A stretch of DNA of 64,000 nt from Cinclus cinclus. Lineage: Eukaryota > Chordata > Aves > Passeriformes > Cinclidae. Positions 9,401 to 22,945 of this stretch are shown one piece after another; position 1 is the first letter of the stretch; the number at the start of each line of letters is the position of its first letter. The notes under the pieces were generated by a model that was given only the letters and a program-made list of their open reading frames with translations, did not search any database and was not told the origin of the DNA. A program made the translations under genes and the position numbers. The stretch is taken from assembly GCF_963662255.1 (NCBI RefSeq), contig NC_085046.1, positions 49,057,797 through 49,121,796 on the forward strand, in the 5' to 3' direction.

Positions 9401-11860
9401 AGCATCTTCAACAGTGGAAAAACACTGGAAATATAACTCACATAGGTCTTGGTACTGAAGTTTAACAGTACTGTTTGAGCCAGATGCAGCTGCTCACTGG
9501 CCTTGAGTTTTGTACAGGGGAGGCACAAAAATTATCTTGCCAGGTAAGCATTCCTGCTAAATAACCCTGATTAATCCATCAAATTATGACAGCGTTCCAA
9601 AAGAATGAGAAAAGCTGCGAACTTCACATTTCAAGGATCCACAGTTGTAAGAAATCATCTCTTGTCAGCTTTCTGCAGGTTCAGTCAATCCCACAGTTAC
9701 TGTATCACCCAAGTTGAAATCCCTTTTCAGTTAAATGGCCATGTTGGCTGGGTCTAGAAGAATGCCTGTGAAAATTTATGAATGAGGTACTGTGTGCAGA
9801 ACAATGTCCTAGTGCACTGCAGTGACTTTGAGGGATGCATAGACAACATGAGAAGACTATTTTAACTGTTGGAGGTGAAGTTAAAAGGCCATAAATGTGG
9901 TCTAAGTCAGAAGTGTATGGAGTGGGAGTCAAAATGGTTGCTCAAGGAAATTTGAGAACCAAGCAACATGGTGCATGAGATACCCTTGCAGGGAAACCAC
10001 AGAGCATCACCACAGTCTTTCCTGGTTGCTGGATTTCCCCAAAATTGCCAGTACAGCCCAAGCAGCAGAACTGCCACCTGAGTTGGTGATCTGGGACTGG
10101 GACTGAATACTCAATGCTGGATACCCACCGCAGATTCAGAAATGTAAGACAGCCAGTGGGTATAAGCAGAGGGAATGTAGCTGGACTATACAAACTACAG
10201 AGTTTTGAACATACTGACACAGTCAGAAAAATAGTCTCTCTTGCTTCTCACCTCCCCTGGAGCCTACACAGAGACGTTTTCATTAAGGTGTTCGATACAG
10301 CTCATTGTAATGGTGTTAGAATATTTGATTGAGCATCACTGTGTACAGAACAGGAAGAACACTAACAAACAGGAAAATTGGAAGTTCTCTTTGAAAGACA
10401 CAGTGACTAACAAATTGTTGAAATCTACACTCTGAAAAGAACCCTTTGTTTTTATTAGGGGGAACAACATGACCCCATTCTGACAAATACCTTGGTGTAA
10501 CAGCCTGGGTATCTTACAGTCCACGGATGCAAAAGCTTCCCAGATTTTTCAGATTCACTGAAGTTCATGCTGAACAACCAATAAACCTTGGAAAAAAGCA
10601 AAACTTTTCTTTTTCTCTTTTTTTTTTTTCTTCCTGGCAAAGCAATGAGGCAAGTTCTTGAGCAACATATTGGAAGTAAAGTCACAAAAGAAAAGCATGG
10701 CATGAGTAAAGACAGACTTGAGTAGTGCTTTGAATCTAATTTGCTGCCAAGGAATTATTTAAAGTTTCTCAAAAAAACTTTTTAGCAAAGGTACTTCAGA
10801 TGCTAGAGGCTTAAGATGCACCAAGATAGAGGAAGTTATTCTAATTAGCTGTACCTTTCAGACATCCTTTAATTGCAGGGGATAAGGACTGCCCAGCCTG
10901 CAGTCTGCCAAAGAGGACCTTGGTTTAGCTCTCCCTCAAACTGTAATGCCTTAATAATAGTTTCTCAATGTGACATGTTAAAGCCTCAAAGCAGCTCCTG
11001 GGTCCCCAGTTTTTCCTCCTTTTTTTGCTACATTTACAGCTCTCATAGTGTCTGTGCATTTGTGAGGGTTCAAATTCAGAGGATATAAGAAAGCGTTTTG
11101 GCATTTCAGCATTTCACACCCACTCCAGCTGGAGGACCACTTCTCCACCTCTCAGATATCTTCTTTCTTAGAGCACATGTGTTGCATTAGGGACTCACTC
11201 CTGCATCTGTAGCAATTTGTAACTTGCATATAATAAGAGATATCTGCTTGGGGAGCTCTCTCAGATGAAACCTGCTTAAGCCTCCCTGCAGTGGTCCCTC
11301 CACAGTGATCATGGGACAAAATGGTCCCAACCCAACACCAGCCCACATGTGTCCCTTTGATGGAACAAAAAGGATGATTCTTCCTCTCTCATCCTATTCT
11401 GCTTCCATATCCCCATACTCCTCTCCACTGCAGTCTCACCCACGCAGCCACTACCTCCTTATCCACTCTCAGCCACCTACCTGTGCCAAAGGCCCAGAGG
11501 CCTGAGCCTTGGGAGAAACATTTCCACCCCAACTACTCCATGGGAAGCATGCACTAAGGTGAAGGGTCTTATCCTGCAGCCTGGCAGCTACAGATAGTTG
11601 GGAAAACCCTCCTATTGTGTTGTAAAGGCCTTTCTGAGAAAGATGAGGTCTAATTGTTGCTCTGGTGCTGAAGTAGCAAAAGCCCCAATAGGGTAACAGG
11701 CAAACAGACACTGAAGCACTGGAGAGGATATCCATAGCCTCTCAGAGGTATGTTATGCCAGATTCCTGAGGAGTTGTCTGGAAAGAGGCACATCAACTGA
11801 GGAGGATCTCTTAAAAAAAAAAAAAAAAAAAAAGAAAGAAAAAGGGAAAAGAAAGGGGAA
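6447..11860. other. Intergenic, no gene seen
   Basis: AT-rich DNA with only short ORFs that show no recognisable domain. There are A-runs near 7830-7970 and a T-run near 10617-10630. I see no LTR, CR1 or exon-like conserved segment here. Confidence 0.6.
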
Positions 11861-11867
11861 AAAATGA

Positions 11868-12062
11868 AAGAAGAAGGAAGAAGGAAGAAGGAAGAAGGAA
11901 GAAGAAGGAAGAAGGAAGAAGGAAGAAGGAAGAAGGAAGAAGGAAGAAGGAAGAAGGAAGAAGGAAGAAGGAAGAAGGAAGAAGGAAGAAGGAAGAAGGA
12001 AGAAGGAAGAAGGAAGAAGGAAGAAGGAAGAAGGAAGAAGGAAGAAGGAAGAAGGAAGAAAG
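11868..12062. repeat. Heptanucleotide polypurine array (AAGAAGG)n
   Basis: About 27-28 nearly perfect copies of a 7-base unit AAGAAGG with one irregular unit near 11901. It follows an A-run (11813-11833) and an A/G-rich lead-in. The + strand is all purine, so the + strand reading frames encode a seven-residue Lys/Glu/Gly/Arg repeat and the - strand a Leu/Pro/Ser/Phe repeat. These are translation artefacts, not proteins. Confidence 0.95.
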
Positions 12063-14278
12063 AAATGAGGGAACTGTGAAGTATAGAAAAGGAGGTAAAA
12101 GTTGAAATCTGTGACTGCTCAGTGAAGGTTGGTTTTCTGATCATACATGAGCCCTGGATGCATGTTTTGTCAGTAGAATCTGTATCATCATCCAGGCACA
12201 AAGCAAACTGCCACAACTCATCTGTAGAGCCACCAGGTAAATTGATCTTGGCTTAGAACATGTTTCATAGCAAGAAAGTAAAACACAAGAGAAATACCTT
12301 TTTTGGCACAGCACACCAATGCACTTATATGTCTTGCCTGAAGCCAGAATGTCAAGCAAGACTACAATAGTCAACCTACCTCTTAAATAACCTTGTTTTG
12401 AAACTTGGTTTCCTGAAAAGGGTAGGTGGTGCTCTGAATGGGACAGAATTTACAAGCAACTTCTCTGCAAAGTTGCTAAAACACATCTCACACAGATCAA
12501 AAGGACAAGCAGTCAACTCAGCTGGCTGAGAACTTTACTGACTTTTGCATGGCTTTGTCTGACAGGAAGTAGGACAATCCTTACATTTGGAAGAGGTGAA
12601 GGGATTGTTGTGTTTCTTTGTTTCATGTAGAGGAGCCTGAAACATATCCAGTGACGCTGCATTTTGCTTACATCTGTACTCTGAATATACAGCTTGGGAC
12701 CATGGAGTTCATGCTGAGAAAAGAAAAAGAGCAGAAGAAAGAAGCTTCTAAAGCCACATAAAAATATTTGAAAAATCTGATGGGGAGGGAAAGAGCACAA
12801 GAACTCACAGTGCAGCTTTCTTGTCAGGAGGCTTTCAGAAAAAGATCTGGCAAATTTATGTTACTGGGATGATAAAATTCATATCCCACTGTGAAGGAAA
12901 GGGAAATAACCCAGTAGCAAAATCTGGGAATAGAAAAAGAAGTTAAGAGTTCTTCACTGCAGCACTTTACCTTCTTGTAATGTTTTGCCCATATCTCTAT
13001 GTACTAGCATCTTTTGATCTGTGTCCTCTCTAAGTCAGTTCACAGTGGGCTGTAAGGTAACATGCAGAGCAGGGCAAACCATCCAGCTCACATGCAGGCT
13101 GGAAGAAGACAAGGATTCGGGCTCCAGGGGTTGACACAGCGAGTGTGAAAGGTGCCTTGGCTTTTACCCACTGGCACCCTGAGGCTGTTTGTAGCTCAAA
13201 AATTTTGAACTAAAAGCATTTTCATCTGCATTTCAGGAATGTTTGTGCCATTGATCTGCCCAACTTGAAAGCACCAACTAGACTGCTTAGCTATTCATGC
13301 CAGCTACTGAAAGGCATGTTTGCCAAAACAGTGAGGCAGAATCTAAAATCTATCATATTTCAGACGAGAAAGCAACAGCAACAACCCACCAGCACTAAAA
13401 GGCAATCCGGAGAGAGACAGTGGTTCTCCAAACCCACCAACCTTTAGCCATCATAGAGTACTTAGACCGTATTTTGCATCCAATTACTGCATCAGGGTTG
13501 GAAATATTTTTCTTTCTTCTTTATGTATTTTTTCTTTTTCTCTCCCCCCACCCCCCCCCCAGAATTTTTTTTCCTCTTCCCCCTTCTTGTTTTTTTTTTT
13601 TTAATCTTGAACAATAACATGCATAAAAAAGCAATTGCAACTGTACAGCCTCTCTGGACCTGTCTAACCTTTGCCAGCCTGTCAGCCCCAGAGGGCTGCA
13701 TAGACAGTGAAAAGCAAACCATCCTTCTCTCCACCAGCAACCTGTTTCCTATACTTATATGCACCAGGAAGGTCTGCTGGGACATGTGTTACTTGTGAGT
13801 TATAACCAACTAACTACATCATCACCTTGATATTGAACCCAAACTCTTGCCTAACACAGTGCTGGCCTAAATATTTAGTACTTGTTAGCACAGATGGCAA
13901 CTCCTATCATGCATTTGGGAAGGAGGAAGAAAATCCAAAATAAAGGCTCTTACGTGGGAGAGCCATTTCACATCTGACACAGGGTGAAAAAATATCACAG
14001 TTAGCAGAACTTAAAGACCTTAGAAATTATGCAGGTGGCTGGAAAAAACCCACCATCTTCTTGTGCAAGCAGGCTGATGTATCAGTGATCCGATAGGTAA
14101 TTCAGCAGCAGAATAGAGCACTGCCTGAACCTGTTCTGCCAAGCAACAAGCTTCAGCTGCTTCTCTGCATATTACCTCTCTCTGCAGGTTGTTACAGAAT
14201 GGTGCCCTAAATTCTGGCAAAGGTGCTATGTCTAAGCGAAGAAAAAACTTCAGATTTTTCTCCAACCCCTAATCCCTC
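12063..14278. other. Intergenic, no gene seen
   Basis: No recognisable gene. A pyrimidine-rich patch at about 13505-13605 holds a run of C and several T runs. The right edge gives the left copy (14274-14278) of the CCCTC duplication flanking the next LTR. Confidence 0.55.
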
Positions 14279-14980
14279 TGTCCTGGTTTGAAGGACAGGT
14301 ATTTGCCAAGGAAAGCAGAAGCTTCCCCTTGGACTGAAAGAAAATGTGATTCTTCCAATTATTATAATTTTGGAATTAAGAGAGCTCTCAGGCAAAAATA
14401 TGGGGGTAGGAATAACAGTTCTTTACTAGTATATCTAACAAGACAAACAAGAACAACAACAGCTATGAAATTACCCACAAACAGAACAGTAACTCAGTCC
14501 CAGTGTTTTTTGGCTGCAGGCACCTTTTCCCTGAGCTGCAGTTCCCGGTGCTGGGGGCGGGCAGGTCCCGCAGAGCTGCAGGAGGGCTGGGGGTGATGGC
14601 AGAGCTGTCCCAGGGGGAGAGAGAGATGGAGAGAGCCCTCCACTCACGGTGTCGGTCCCAGTATTCAGCAGAGTGCTGGATGGTGGTAGTTCACAGCGAG
14701 AAGACAACCGGGCAGGGTCCGATAGTGGTTTCCCGACGCTGGGATGGGACAGAGAGGCAGGAGGCGGCGATCGTCCTTCTCGTCCGAACTCCGCGGGGGA
14801 AATGGACCGAGGCCCAGCCTTCCGCTTCCTCTTCTGGCTGTTTGAATCTCTCGGGGGGCTTACTTCTTCCCTCCCGTCCCCTCCCCCTTGTCACCAGGGC
14901 CCAGTCAACAGGTATCTTAGCATGACAATGGGGAAAATTCCACAGAGGGAAAAAAAAAAAGAGAGAACTAACCCTCAACA
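14279..14980 (-). mobile_element. Solo LTR of the provirus family, minus strand
   Basis: The + strand starts TGTCCTGGTTTGAAGGACAG and ends CCCTCAACA, so the LTR reads TGTTGAGGG...CCAGGACA on the - strand, 702 bases. It is flanked by identical CCCTC at 14274-14278 and 14981-14985, a 5-bp target-site duplication. No internal viral sequence adjoins it, so it is a recombination product. ORFs across it (for example 14503-14925) are also seen in the other LTR copies and are not genes. Confidence 0.92.
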
Positions 14981-17900
14981 CCCTCAAACAGGCCACCAGA
15001 AGGAATACTGCAGTTTGGCTCTTCAAGAAGTAAAGCAGGCTGTGACATCCACCAAGCACCCCCTACAGCCCAAGCCCTACAGCATTCCTACAAACCCTAC
15101 CATCTGTTTATTAGGCCTCTTACAACAGTGCTGCAGAAGGATGAAAGACTTTGTCAAAATTTAATTTGCTTTTTCAAGGAATGAGCTAGCTCTGTCCGTC
15201 AAGAAATATTGAACAATTTTGATGGTCAGTTACAAAGGCATTTGAAATCTCATTGCAGCTTTAAGTGCTTCAGCATCTGGAAGTTCAGTGTATTCCTCCA
15301 AAGGTTTGCAGGTGCAGAATTAACCAAAATACACCATCTCTCTTGCAGATAGTACCGTTTCTGATATCTTCAGAGATAAATGCATGGATCAGGAGGATTA
15401 TTGTGGCATTAGATGCTCTGATTACATTCCCTATAGTTTAATAACAAAAGCTGTGTGTATAGGTGTATCAACAGTTTTGGATTTCTGAGCAAAGAAAGTT
15501 GGGGGTTATTAGTAGAATGTGAGGAAAGAAAAGGTCACACACTCAAATATACCTCTGAGGATACTGCTGACAGTCTGTGGGGCAAGAGAAGTGATTTCTC
15601 AATATAGCTTCATGAGTTTTCTGATAAGAAGCAACAGGGACTTTGTTAACAAAACTGTAGATCCATCTTGTCACATCCAGAGGGCTTTGGCTGTGAGCTA
15701 AAGCTGTAAAAAAAGGCAACCACATTTTGTAACACCTGCTTTTTAAAGATAGTAGCTACAGTATGTGCACTCTTCAAGTTCCTATTTATCTGCTAGTTTT
15801 GGCTGGGGAAGAACTTTTTTTTTTTTTAGAATAACTCCCATGGGAGTAAGTTTTGGATTTTTGCTTTCAAAACCAGCATTGATAGTTCAGCAATGTTTTA
15901 GTAACTGCTTAGCAGTGCTTACAGAGGGGTCAAGTCCCCTTCTACTTCTCACCCTGGGGTGAGAAGGCCGGGGTGCTCATGTAGTTGGAAGGGAACCCCA
16001 GCTGACCAAGGGAACTTATAATCTACAGCAGCATTCCTGTATATGAAGCTGTGGGGAAGAAGGAGGAAATGGGGACATTCAGAGTGATGGCATTTATCTT
16101 TGCAAGTCAGTGTTACTTATGATGCTCTCCTAGGGGTGGCTGAAGACCTGCACCCTGCATGGGAAATGATGAATGGGTTTCTTGATTTGCTTGCATATAC
16201 ATCTTTTACTTCACCCACTGAACTATCTTTATCTCAAACCACAAATTTTCCTAGTTTTTTTGTTTAGGTTTTCTCCCCAGATCCACCATGGTGGGAGTGA
16301 GTGGCTGTATGCTGCTTAGCTGTTAGCTAAGGTTAAACCACAGCATAACTGCAGTAGCACCTAGACCTTATAATCATTAATGAGAAGCTTACTTTCATTG
16401 GATATAAAAAGCTTGAAATGGTGGTCTCAACAAAATGGTGGCTGTCAATTGCACTGTTGTTCCTTCTGTCTAATGCTTTCCCCAAGGAGGTATCCTGCCC
16501 TTTCCACAGAAAGCATTTGGTTGGTATTTCATGTAGGAAAGCAGAGAGGTAGCTAAAGAACTTTATAGCTGACATTACAAGCTACTTAGTGAGATTAAAC
16601 ATATTTTTCCCAGACACATTTACCAAAGATAATACAAAGATAAGTTTACAATTCTATTGTTCTAGCTCGCTGTGCTTGTTAAAGTGCAGAAGACAATTGG
16701 CAGATGCTTATTTTGTATCTAAGCAACTGTCAGACTATCTCTACTAATAAGAAAGGATATAATTATACCCTGCTACTTTAATTAGCAGCAGATGCCTATG
16801 TTTATGAAATAAAATGTAAGATTTTTCTAAAGAGCAGAGCCTTGCTTATATGCAAGTTGCAAGGGCACTTTTACAGCTTCTGAAGGCTTTGTTTGGCTGT
16901 GTCAACTTGCTTGGGACAAAACACAGGGCACTCACACCCAGTTGTGTGCATTAGACAACTGGCTCAGAGCCCAACTGTCCCAAACACACATTTGGGAGAG
17001 CTGCAGGGCACGGATAAATCAGTGTCTAATGTGCCATTTTTTACACTCCCAGTGCTGGCATGAAGCAAGTTCTTGTTCCTGATTCAAAGACCAAGAATGC
17101 AAGGCTTACTTTGGTCTACCTACTGCAGTGCCCCACAAGCTGCTTTCTGCAGGATGTGGTCGCAGAGCAATCAACACAGGGAAAAATCCTTAATGTGAAT
17201 TTCTGATCTTAGCGAGGGGCTTCAGCAGCACATAGTGACGCAATGCAGCATTTTTCTTCACAGAAGGAATAACCACAAGGGCTATTGCTGAGGGTCCTTC
17301 TTTGCATATAAGAGGAGAAGAGTACCAACAAAACAAAATTCTGAAAACCTATACAAACAAAGAATATAGATGAGAATAACCTTGTCCAGGATAGAAAATA
17401 CTTGTTAGATGAGTTTCTAATTTCCATTATTCAGTATTTTTATCCTTGTTTCCATGGAAACAGCACTTGTGCAATGATGCTGTCCTGCAAGGGAGTGAGT
17501 GGATGCACACATACTTCTGTACCTCTGTGAATTCTTCTCCTGGCCTCCAGCAATTTTGAGCAAACCTGCCAGTAAAGCTGAGGTTCTGAGGACAGATGGA
17601 AGGAGTTTTATGAAAGCATTCAGGTAAGGGAAAAGTGATCTTGTAAGTTTTCCAGCCAAACAAATCTCACTAGATAATAGAAGATTTGCACAGGAAGAGA
17701 ACAAGTCCACCCCTGTAACTGCTACATCTCTAGAAGGTGCTTCAGTAGAAAAGCCCATACTTTCTTGGACATTCAACATTATATCACACTGCCTGCCACA
17801 AGGCACAGATCTGTGGGAAATCTGTTCTTGGGTCTGGAACTCAGGGCTCCTGCTTAGAAACTGTCAAAATGCAAGAAAACCCTGCATGAAGGTTTGCCCA

Positions 17901-20900
17901 TCCCTTGAGGTACCATGCCCTGCTACCTGCACCCAAAGAAAATGAAGCAGGCGGCTAAGTTTACCCCATCTTTTTTTCCTCCAAAACAAGCTACCATGCT
18001 GCCTCTCACAGTCATGTACACAAGAAGAAGGACAGGTCAGATCTAAGTAAATTTAGGGGAAAAGGTAAGCATCCATCAATACATTCCTCATTCCAGGAAG
18101 ATATTAAATCCTTTAGCATACCTTTATATTCATAGTTTTTATGCTCCCCTGTCACAGTTGGTAATCCAGTTACAAGAACTAAGTTACACAAGACTGTAAC
18201 CTAGTAGGTTGCAAGAGCATGCAAGTGTATAACCTGTGCCTTTGATATCTTTTCCTACACTTCCAAATCTCTAATCTGCTCTCCATGAGCATTGCCAGCC
18301 ATTTCTCTACTCACGGCAGTAGATGCTGTCAGCAGAGACACACACCGGATGTTTTCCCACACAGCCCAGTTTTGCTCTTGATCTTACTGTGTGGCTCTCA
18401 ACCAGAAGTCAAGGTCATTCCAATTGTAAATTTCTGTTTGTATTTGGTCCTCCCCATACACAGTGTTAACTCACTGAATGCGAAGCAAAGCTGCCCACAA
18501 CATGTATCACTCAGAGCACATATGGAGGCAGAAGGATCTGCTTGAACGAGATACTTGTAAGCTGGAGCATTTGCATTCATTCTAAAGCTTTAGGGACTAG
18601 TTTACCATGTAAGTTATTTGTGACAAAGCTTCATCAGCCTCATCTTGAATGGGCTTTAAGAAATCATCCAAGCTTAAGACTTGCTGTATAAAATCACTGT
18701 GACCTGTATTAAACAGCATTCTAGGATAAGAAAACTCTATTTACACCTACAGTCATTTTCCAAGTGACTTGTATGACTGTTGAGCAGTATTTGAGTATTA
18801 CCCTCTTCTCAACAAAGGCTTTGTAACTTCTGCTATACACAGATAGTTTCAGTAACCTGTGTGCAGGTAACATTCAGTAACGGAAAAATCGGCTGAGTGT
18901 GGTCCAAATGCTTGCTCATTTTATGTACCATGTTATATGAATATTATTGCAGCTGTGCAGGGAGCAGATCTCCTCAGACCACCTCAGAAACCAGCAAGCA
19001 CAGCTCAAGGGAAATACACCACGGCAAAATAAGTTTCCACTTTTATTACTCCAAGCTTCCAGCCCACATCCTTCCACTCCTCACCACAGCATATGAGAGG
19101 CCACATGAAACACAGCCATCATGGAGCAACAGGAGGCAAACAGTCCAGGTAAATTCTCCCTGGGCATAAACTCTACCATAACCAGCCTCTTAGAGCTTGT
19201 ATCATATTCAAGACCCTACTATCATCTCGACATCATGGCAGAAACCAGTACAATTTCAATAATCATATTTAGGACACTTTCCCTTATCCAACAGCATAAA
19301 CAGATATTCAAAATTGCAGCCCTCATTCAGAAGGGATGAGGAAGACTTCCATGTATGCTATTACATCCTCCTCAGAGATTAGGAAAAGTGTTTTATACTA
19401 GCAAGGTTATTAAATTATAGTGCGGGTCATTGCTATCAATGACCCTATTGCCCTTCTGTCCCCTAATTAAAAATAAAGGCCACAGGGTATTATTTTGCAG
19501 AAAATTAAGGTGGGCTGGAGGGACTCCGTTGTTAAGCCCCTATGACAACCCTATGATGAAACGCCCCACGCTTAACATTGCCGAAGTGTGTGTGTATGTG
19601 GAGAATATGAAAATTCCATAAGCATTCTTCCTCCGGAGACTTACAGGTAACACTCCAATTTCTCTAATATTTTCAGAAAAACCTCTTTCTGTAGCAGAGC
19701 AAAATTTTTCCATCAGCTTGCATCAGCTTTGTCTTGACTCTTAACAATGCAGCTCAAAATTTTCCACAAAAAGCTGATGATGCTGGTGAGATGCGGAGAT
19801 TTAACAGCAGTGCAGTGCATGGTGGATGATGGGGGTTTGTGCTACGCCTTTCCATCTTATGCCATCTAGTGCTAAGGAACTGCCATGCACTCCTGGTTAG
19901 GTGTTCCTTCTACATTTGGGCATTGGAAGTGCCCTGCAAAACTTTGTTTACTTCAAAGCAAAATGAAAAAAGGTTTCAATGGAGCCATATAACACTGGAA
20001 AACAGCAAGGCACTAGGAAAGTGTTTTTAATCTGGATCTACATCTGTTGCTCTGATAGATCACATACTCCTTTCCTGCTTATGGAAATTAATACTTGATG
20101 GAAGCCACTGCCTAATGAAAAATTTACTAATAAAATATGAAATGCTCATTCACTAATGAAATATAACTAGTGACTGCAAGAGGCTAATTAGAGAAGAAAT
20201 TCAGCTTTCTTAAATAAGCAACTCAATTTGCTTTGAGATACTCCCTTCTACCACCAGGTGTTGGGCTCTTGCACCTTGACCTGCTGTCTCTCATTTGCTT
20301 TACAGGCTGCAGTTTTATGCCATCCCTTTTTGACTCCAACATTGGACACTGGCACATAACCACCTACCTTGATTCCTCTACTTAGATTAGTCACTCCATG
20401 GATTATCCTACTCATTTCTGAGACGTAAATCCTCATTACAGCAAGCCTGGACTAACATTGTCAAATGCACATGATCTGCTGTATCTTCTGTCTTCGCTTC
20501 TCTGCCCATCATCAACCCCCAGCTTTCATCCAGATGTCCAAACTCACTGGAAAAAAAAATAGTTTCCTTCACCTTTAAATTTCTTTACTGAACTCTCTCT
20601 CTTTGTACAGCTAAAGCTCCTTTCCCCCCTCCCTTTGCCACCATTGATTTTTCTTCTGTTTCAGTTAATATTTCAGTCCTTTCAGCTTGAATTCTGCTTT
20701 CCTTGCACCACCTATAATGTTATGATTCATGTTGTCAAAGTCTTGGGAACTTTCTTCCATGCTTCCTTCTCTTCCTCTAAACTCATTTTTTTTTACTTCC
20801 TGTTTCCTCAATCATTAGCTATACCTTCCTCAGCTTTCCTTCCATTTTCTCCTAGCCCCTTCTCCTCTCCCTCCACTTTGACATCTTCCCTCTCTAAGTG

Positions 20901-22299
20901 TTTTTCATCATCCTGGTGCAACATCTGCTGTTAGCATTATAGCTGCCCCCACGGTGACAGAACTGTTACTGCAAACACACCTTTCTCCTGCCAGCAGCAC
21001 AGGACCCTTTTTTCTACTCCTCCTCTTAGAATGGGTCATGATGACACCCACCCTCCACTTTGTTCCACAGCCGCCTCATTTCTGCAGCTGTTTAAACCTA
21101 ATCAGTTAATTTTGCACTGCTCCAGGTAAGCAGATATCTTATCATGCCAGATGAGCTTAAGTCACACTAGATACATGCAGAAAGACACTATCAAAGTACA
21201 CAAACTGAAAGTAGAAAATTCCCAAAAACTACTTAAGTCCAGAAGGCCAAAAAATTTAGGATTACCTGAAATCTTACCTATCCCTTCACCTTAGCAGCAC
21301 AGTCCTCCAAGTTTGGTTTGCAGCCGGTCAGGAACGTAGATACGGGCAACTGACATAGTTGTCCCTGCATTTGGCTGGTTTTACAGTTCAGGCTCCAGGT
21401 CATTAATGAAGAAGCACTCATGGTATCTACACGTAGTTAAATTTGATGATGCTTAATTAAAAAACAATTTGCCTGTCCTTCCACCAACACAACTTTCATA
21501 TCTCTTTCCGCATATATTCACACACCAAAAAGATATGTTGGTTACACGGTTACAGTCTGCCCTCTGCTGCAGGCTCAGCAGGCAGCTCTGTGACGCTACT
21601 CATCTTCTGAGAATATAAAGAGCACAGGCTGGCTCTGTCTTACAACTCAGATATTGTGTGTGTGTGTGTATGCACAAATGTATATTCAACTCAGAAAAAC
21701 TAGCAAAAAGTAAGAGGTGCCAGCACGTGAGGGGAGATTTTAAACCCTTTAGTAGGAAATAACACAGAAACAGGAGCTGGGCAGGCCCACCCTCAACCAG
21801 ACAGTGCTGCAGGGAACTCTGCAAGTGTAAGGTAGTTAGCATTTTCACCTTGGCCTCCCATCTCACACGCCAGGTACACTCTTGCTGACAAACACCGAAA
21901 AGCAGGCAGACCAATGGCACATCTCAAATGAAATGACCTGTAAATGTTGTACCTGTTGTACAGAGGGTAGTTATCTACCTCAGGCAGCCTCTCTGTTCCA
22001 GTGGAAGCCATCATTAGCAAAACCTGGACACTAACTCACATGCTACAAGCAAGTCTTCCTGTTCTCTGCTTTGGCACCAAGTTTATAGCTCCACAGTGAA
22101 TCCCACTGCTGACATTGAAGCCAGAAGGTTCTTCCACTGCCAGCAGCATGCCTGAGGTGGGGCAGAAGCTGGAGCTCAGCCATGGCAGAGGAAGCCATTT
22201 GCCCTCATATTGCTTGTGTAACAGCCCAGTGCTTTCTACCTGGATCACACAATGCTGCTTGCCCCCAACAATTTCAAAGACATTCTTCCAGAGTGAGCC
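14981..22299. other. Intergenic, no gene seen
   Basis: Gene-poor AT-rich DNA. Short ORFs only, none with a domain I recognise. A short TG run lies at about 21655-21669. No LTR or CR1 piece was recognised. Unknown or very old repeats may be present. Confidence 0.55.
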
Positions 22300-22945
22300 T
22301 AGACCAGGCTGTGTCATGGGACAAAGATTACTTGAGATCAAAGGTTACTTCAGGTCAGAGAACAGAAGTCACTTGATGTCAAAGGTTACTTTCTAAGGCA
22401 GATTTCCAGAATGAGACTAGTCCAGCCTCTGCCACAGGACAGCAGTTAATTGAGATCGCAGGACAGGTCGTGCTCAAGGAGAAAGGTTACTGGAGTCCAT
22501 AGGTCGCATGAGGCCAGAATACAGAGATTATGCTGGGTCAGCAGTTCTTTCAGGACAAAGATACTCAAGGTACAAGGTTCTGCAAGGTCACAGGGCCAAG
22601 GTTAATTTATTTCAAATGTTACTTAAGGCCAGGACACAGAGTTTATGTGAGGTTACTTCCAGTAAATGTTAATTAATATAAGTAAATGTTATGTAAAGCT
22701 TACTTCCAGTCAAATGTTAATTGAGGTGACAGGTTCCCAAAGGTCAAGGGTTACTTGAGGGCACAAGACAAAGGATCCTCAAGATCAAAGGTTACTTGAG
22801 GTCCAAGGACAGATATTCCTCAAGGGCAAAGGTTCCTCATAGTCACACACCAAAAGTTACTCTAGGATAAAGGTAATTTCAGGTCACCCAACAGGTTACT
22901 CTGTGTGAAAGGTCACTTGAGGTCAAATCTGGTTTTGATATAAAT
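22300..22945. repeat. Degenerate repeat rich in AGGTCA-like half-sites
   Basis: A block where the phrase 'aggtcAAAGGTTACTTgaggtc' recurs in variants: near 22336, 22377, 22480, 22742, 22780, 22827 and 22910, with weaker copies between. Spacing is about 25-45 bases and irregular, with small insertions, so this is a decayed minisatellite. The recurring AGGTCA-like words, often followed one base later by a second one (GTCAAAGGTTA), resemble direct-repeat nuclear-receptor sites. No coding sign. Confidence 0.6.

Noticed and set aside
11650..12216. 188-codon minus-strand ORF with a Leu/Pro/Ser/Phe repeat
   Set aside because: It is the translation of the heptanucleotide array; a 7-base unit with few stops stays open in every frame.
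14503..15164. 140- and 171-codon + strand ORFs
   Set aside because: They lie mainly within a solo LTR in the antisense direction, and similar frames recur in the other LTR copies.
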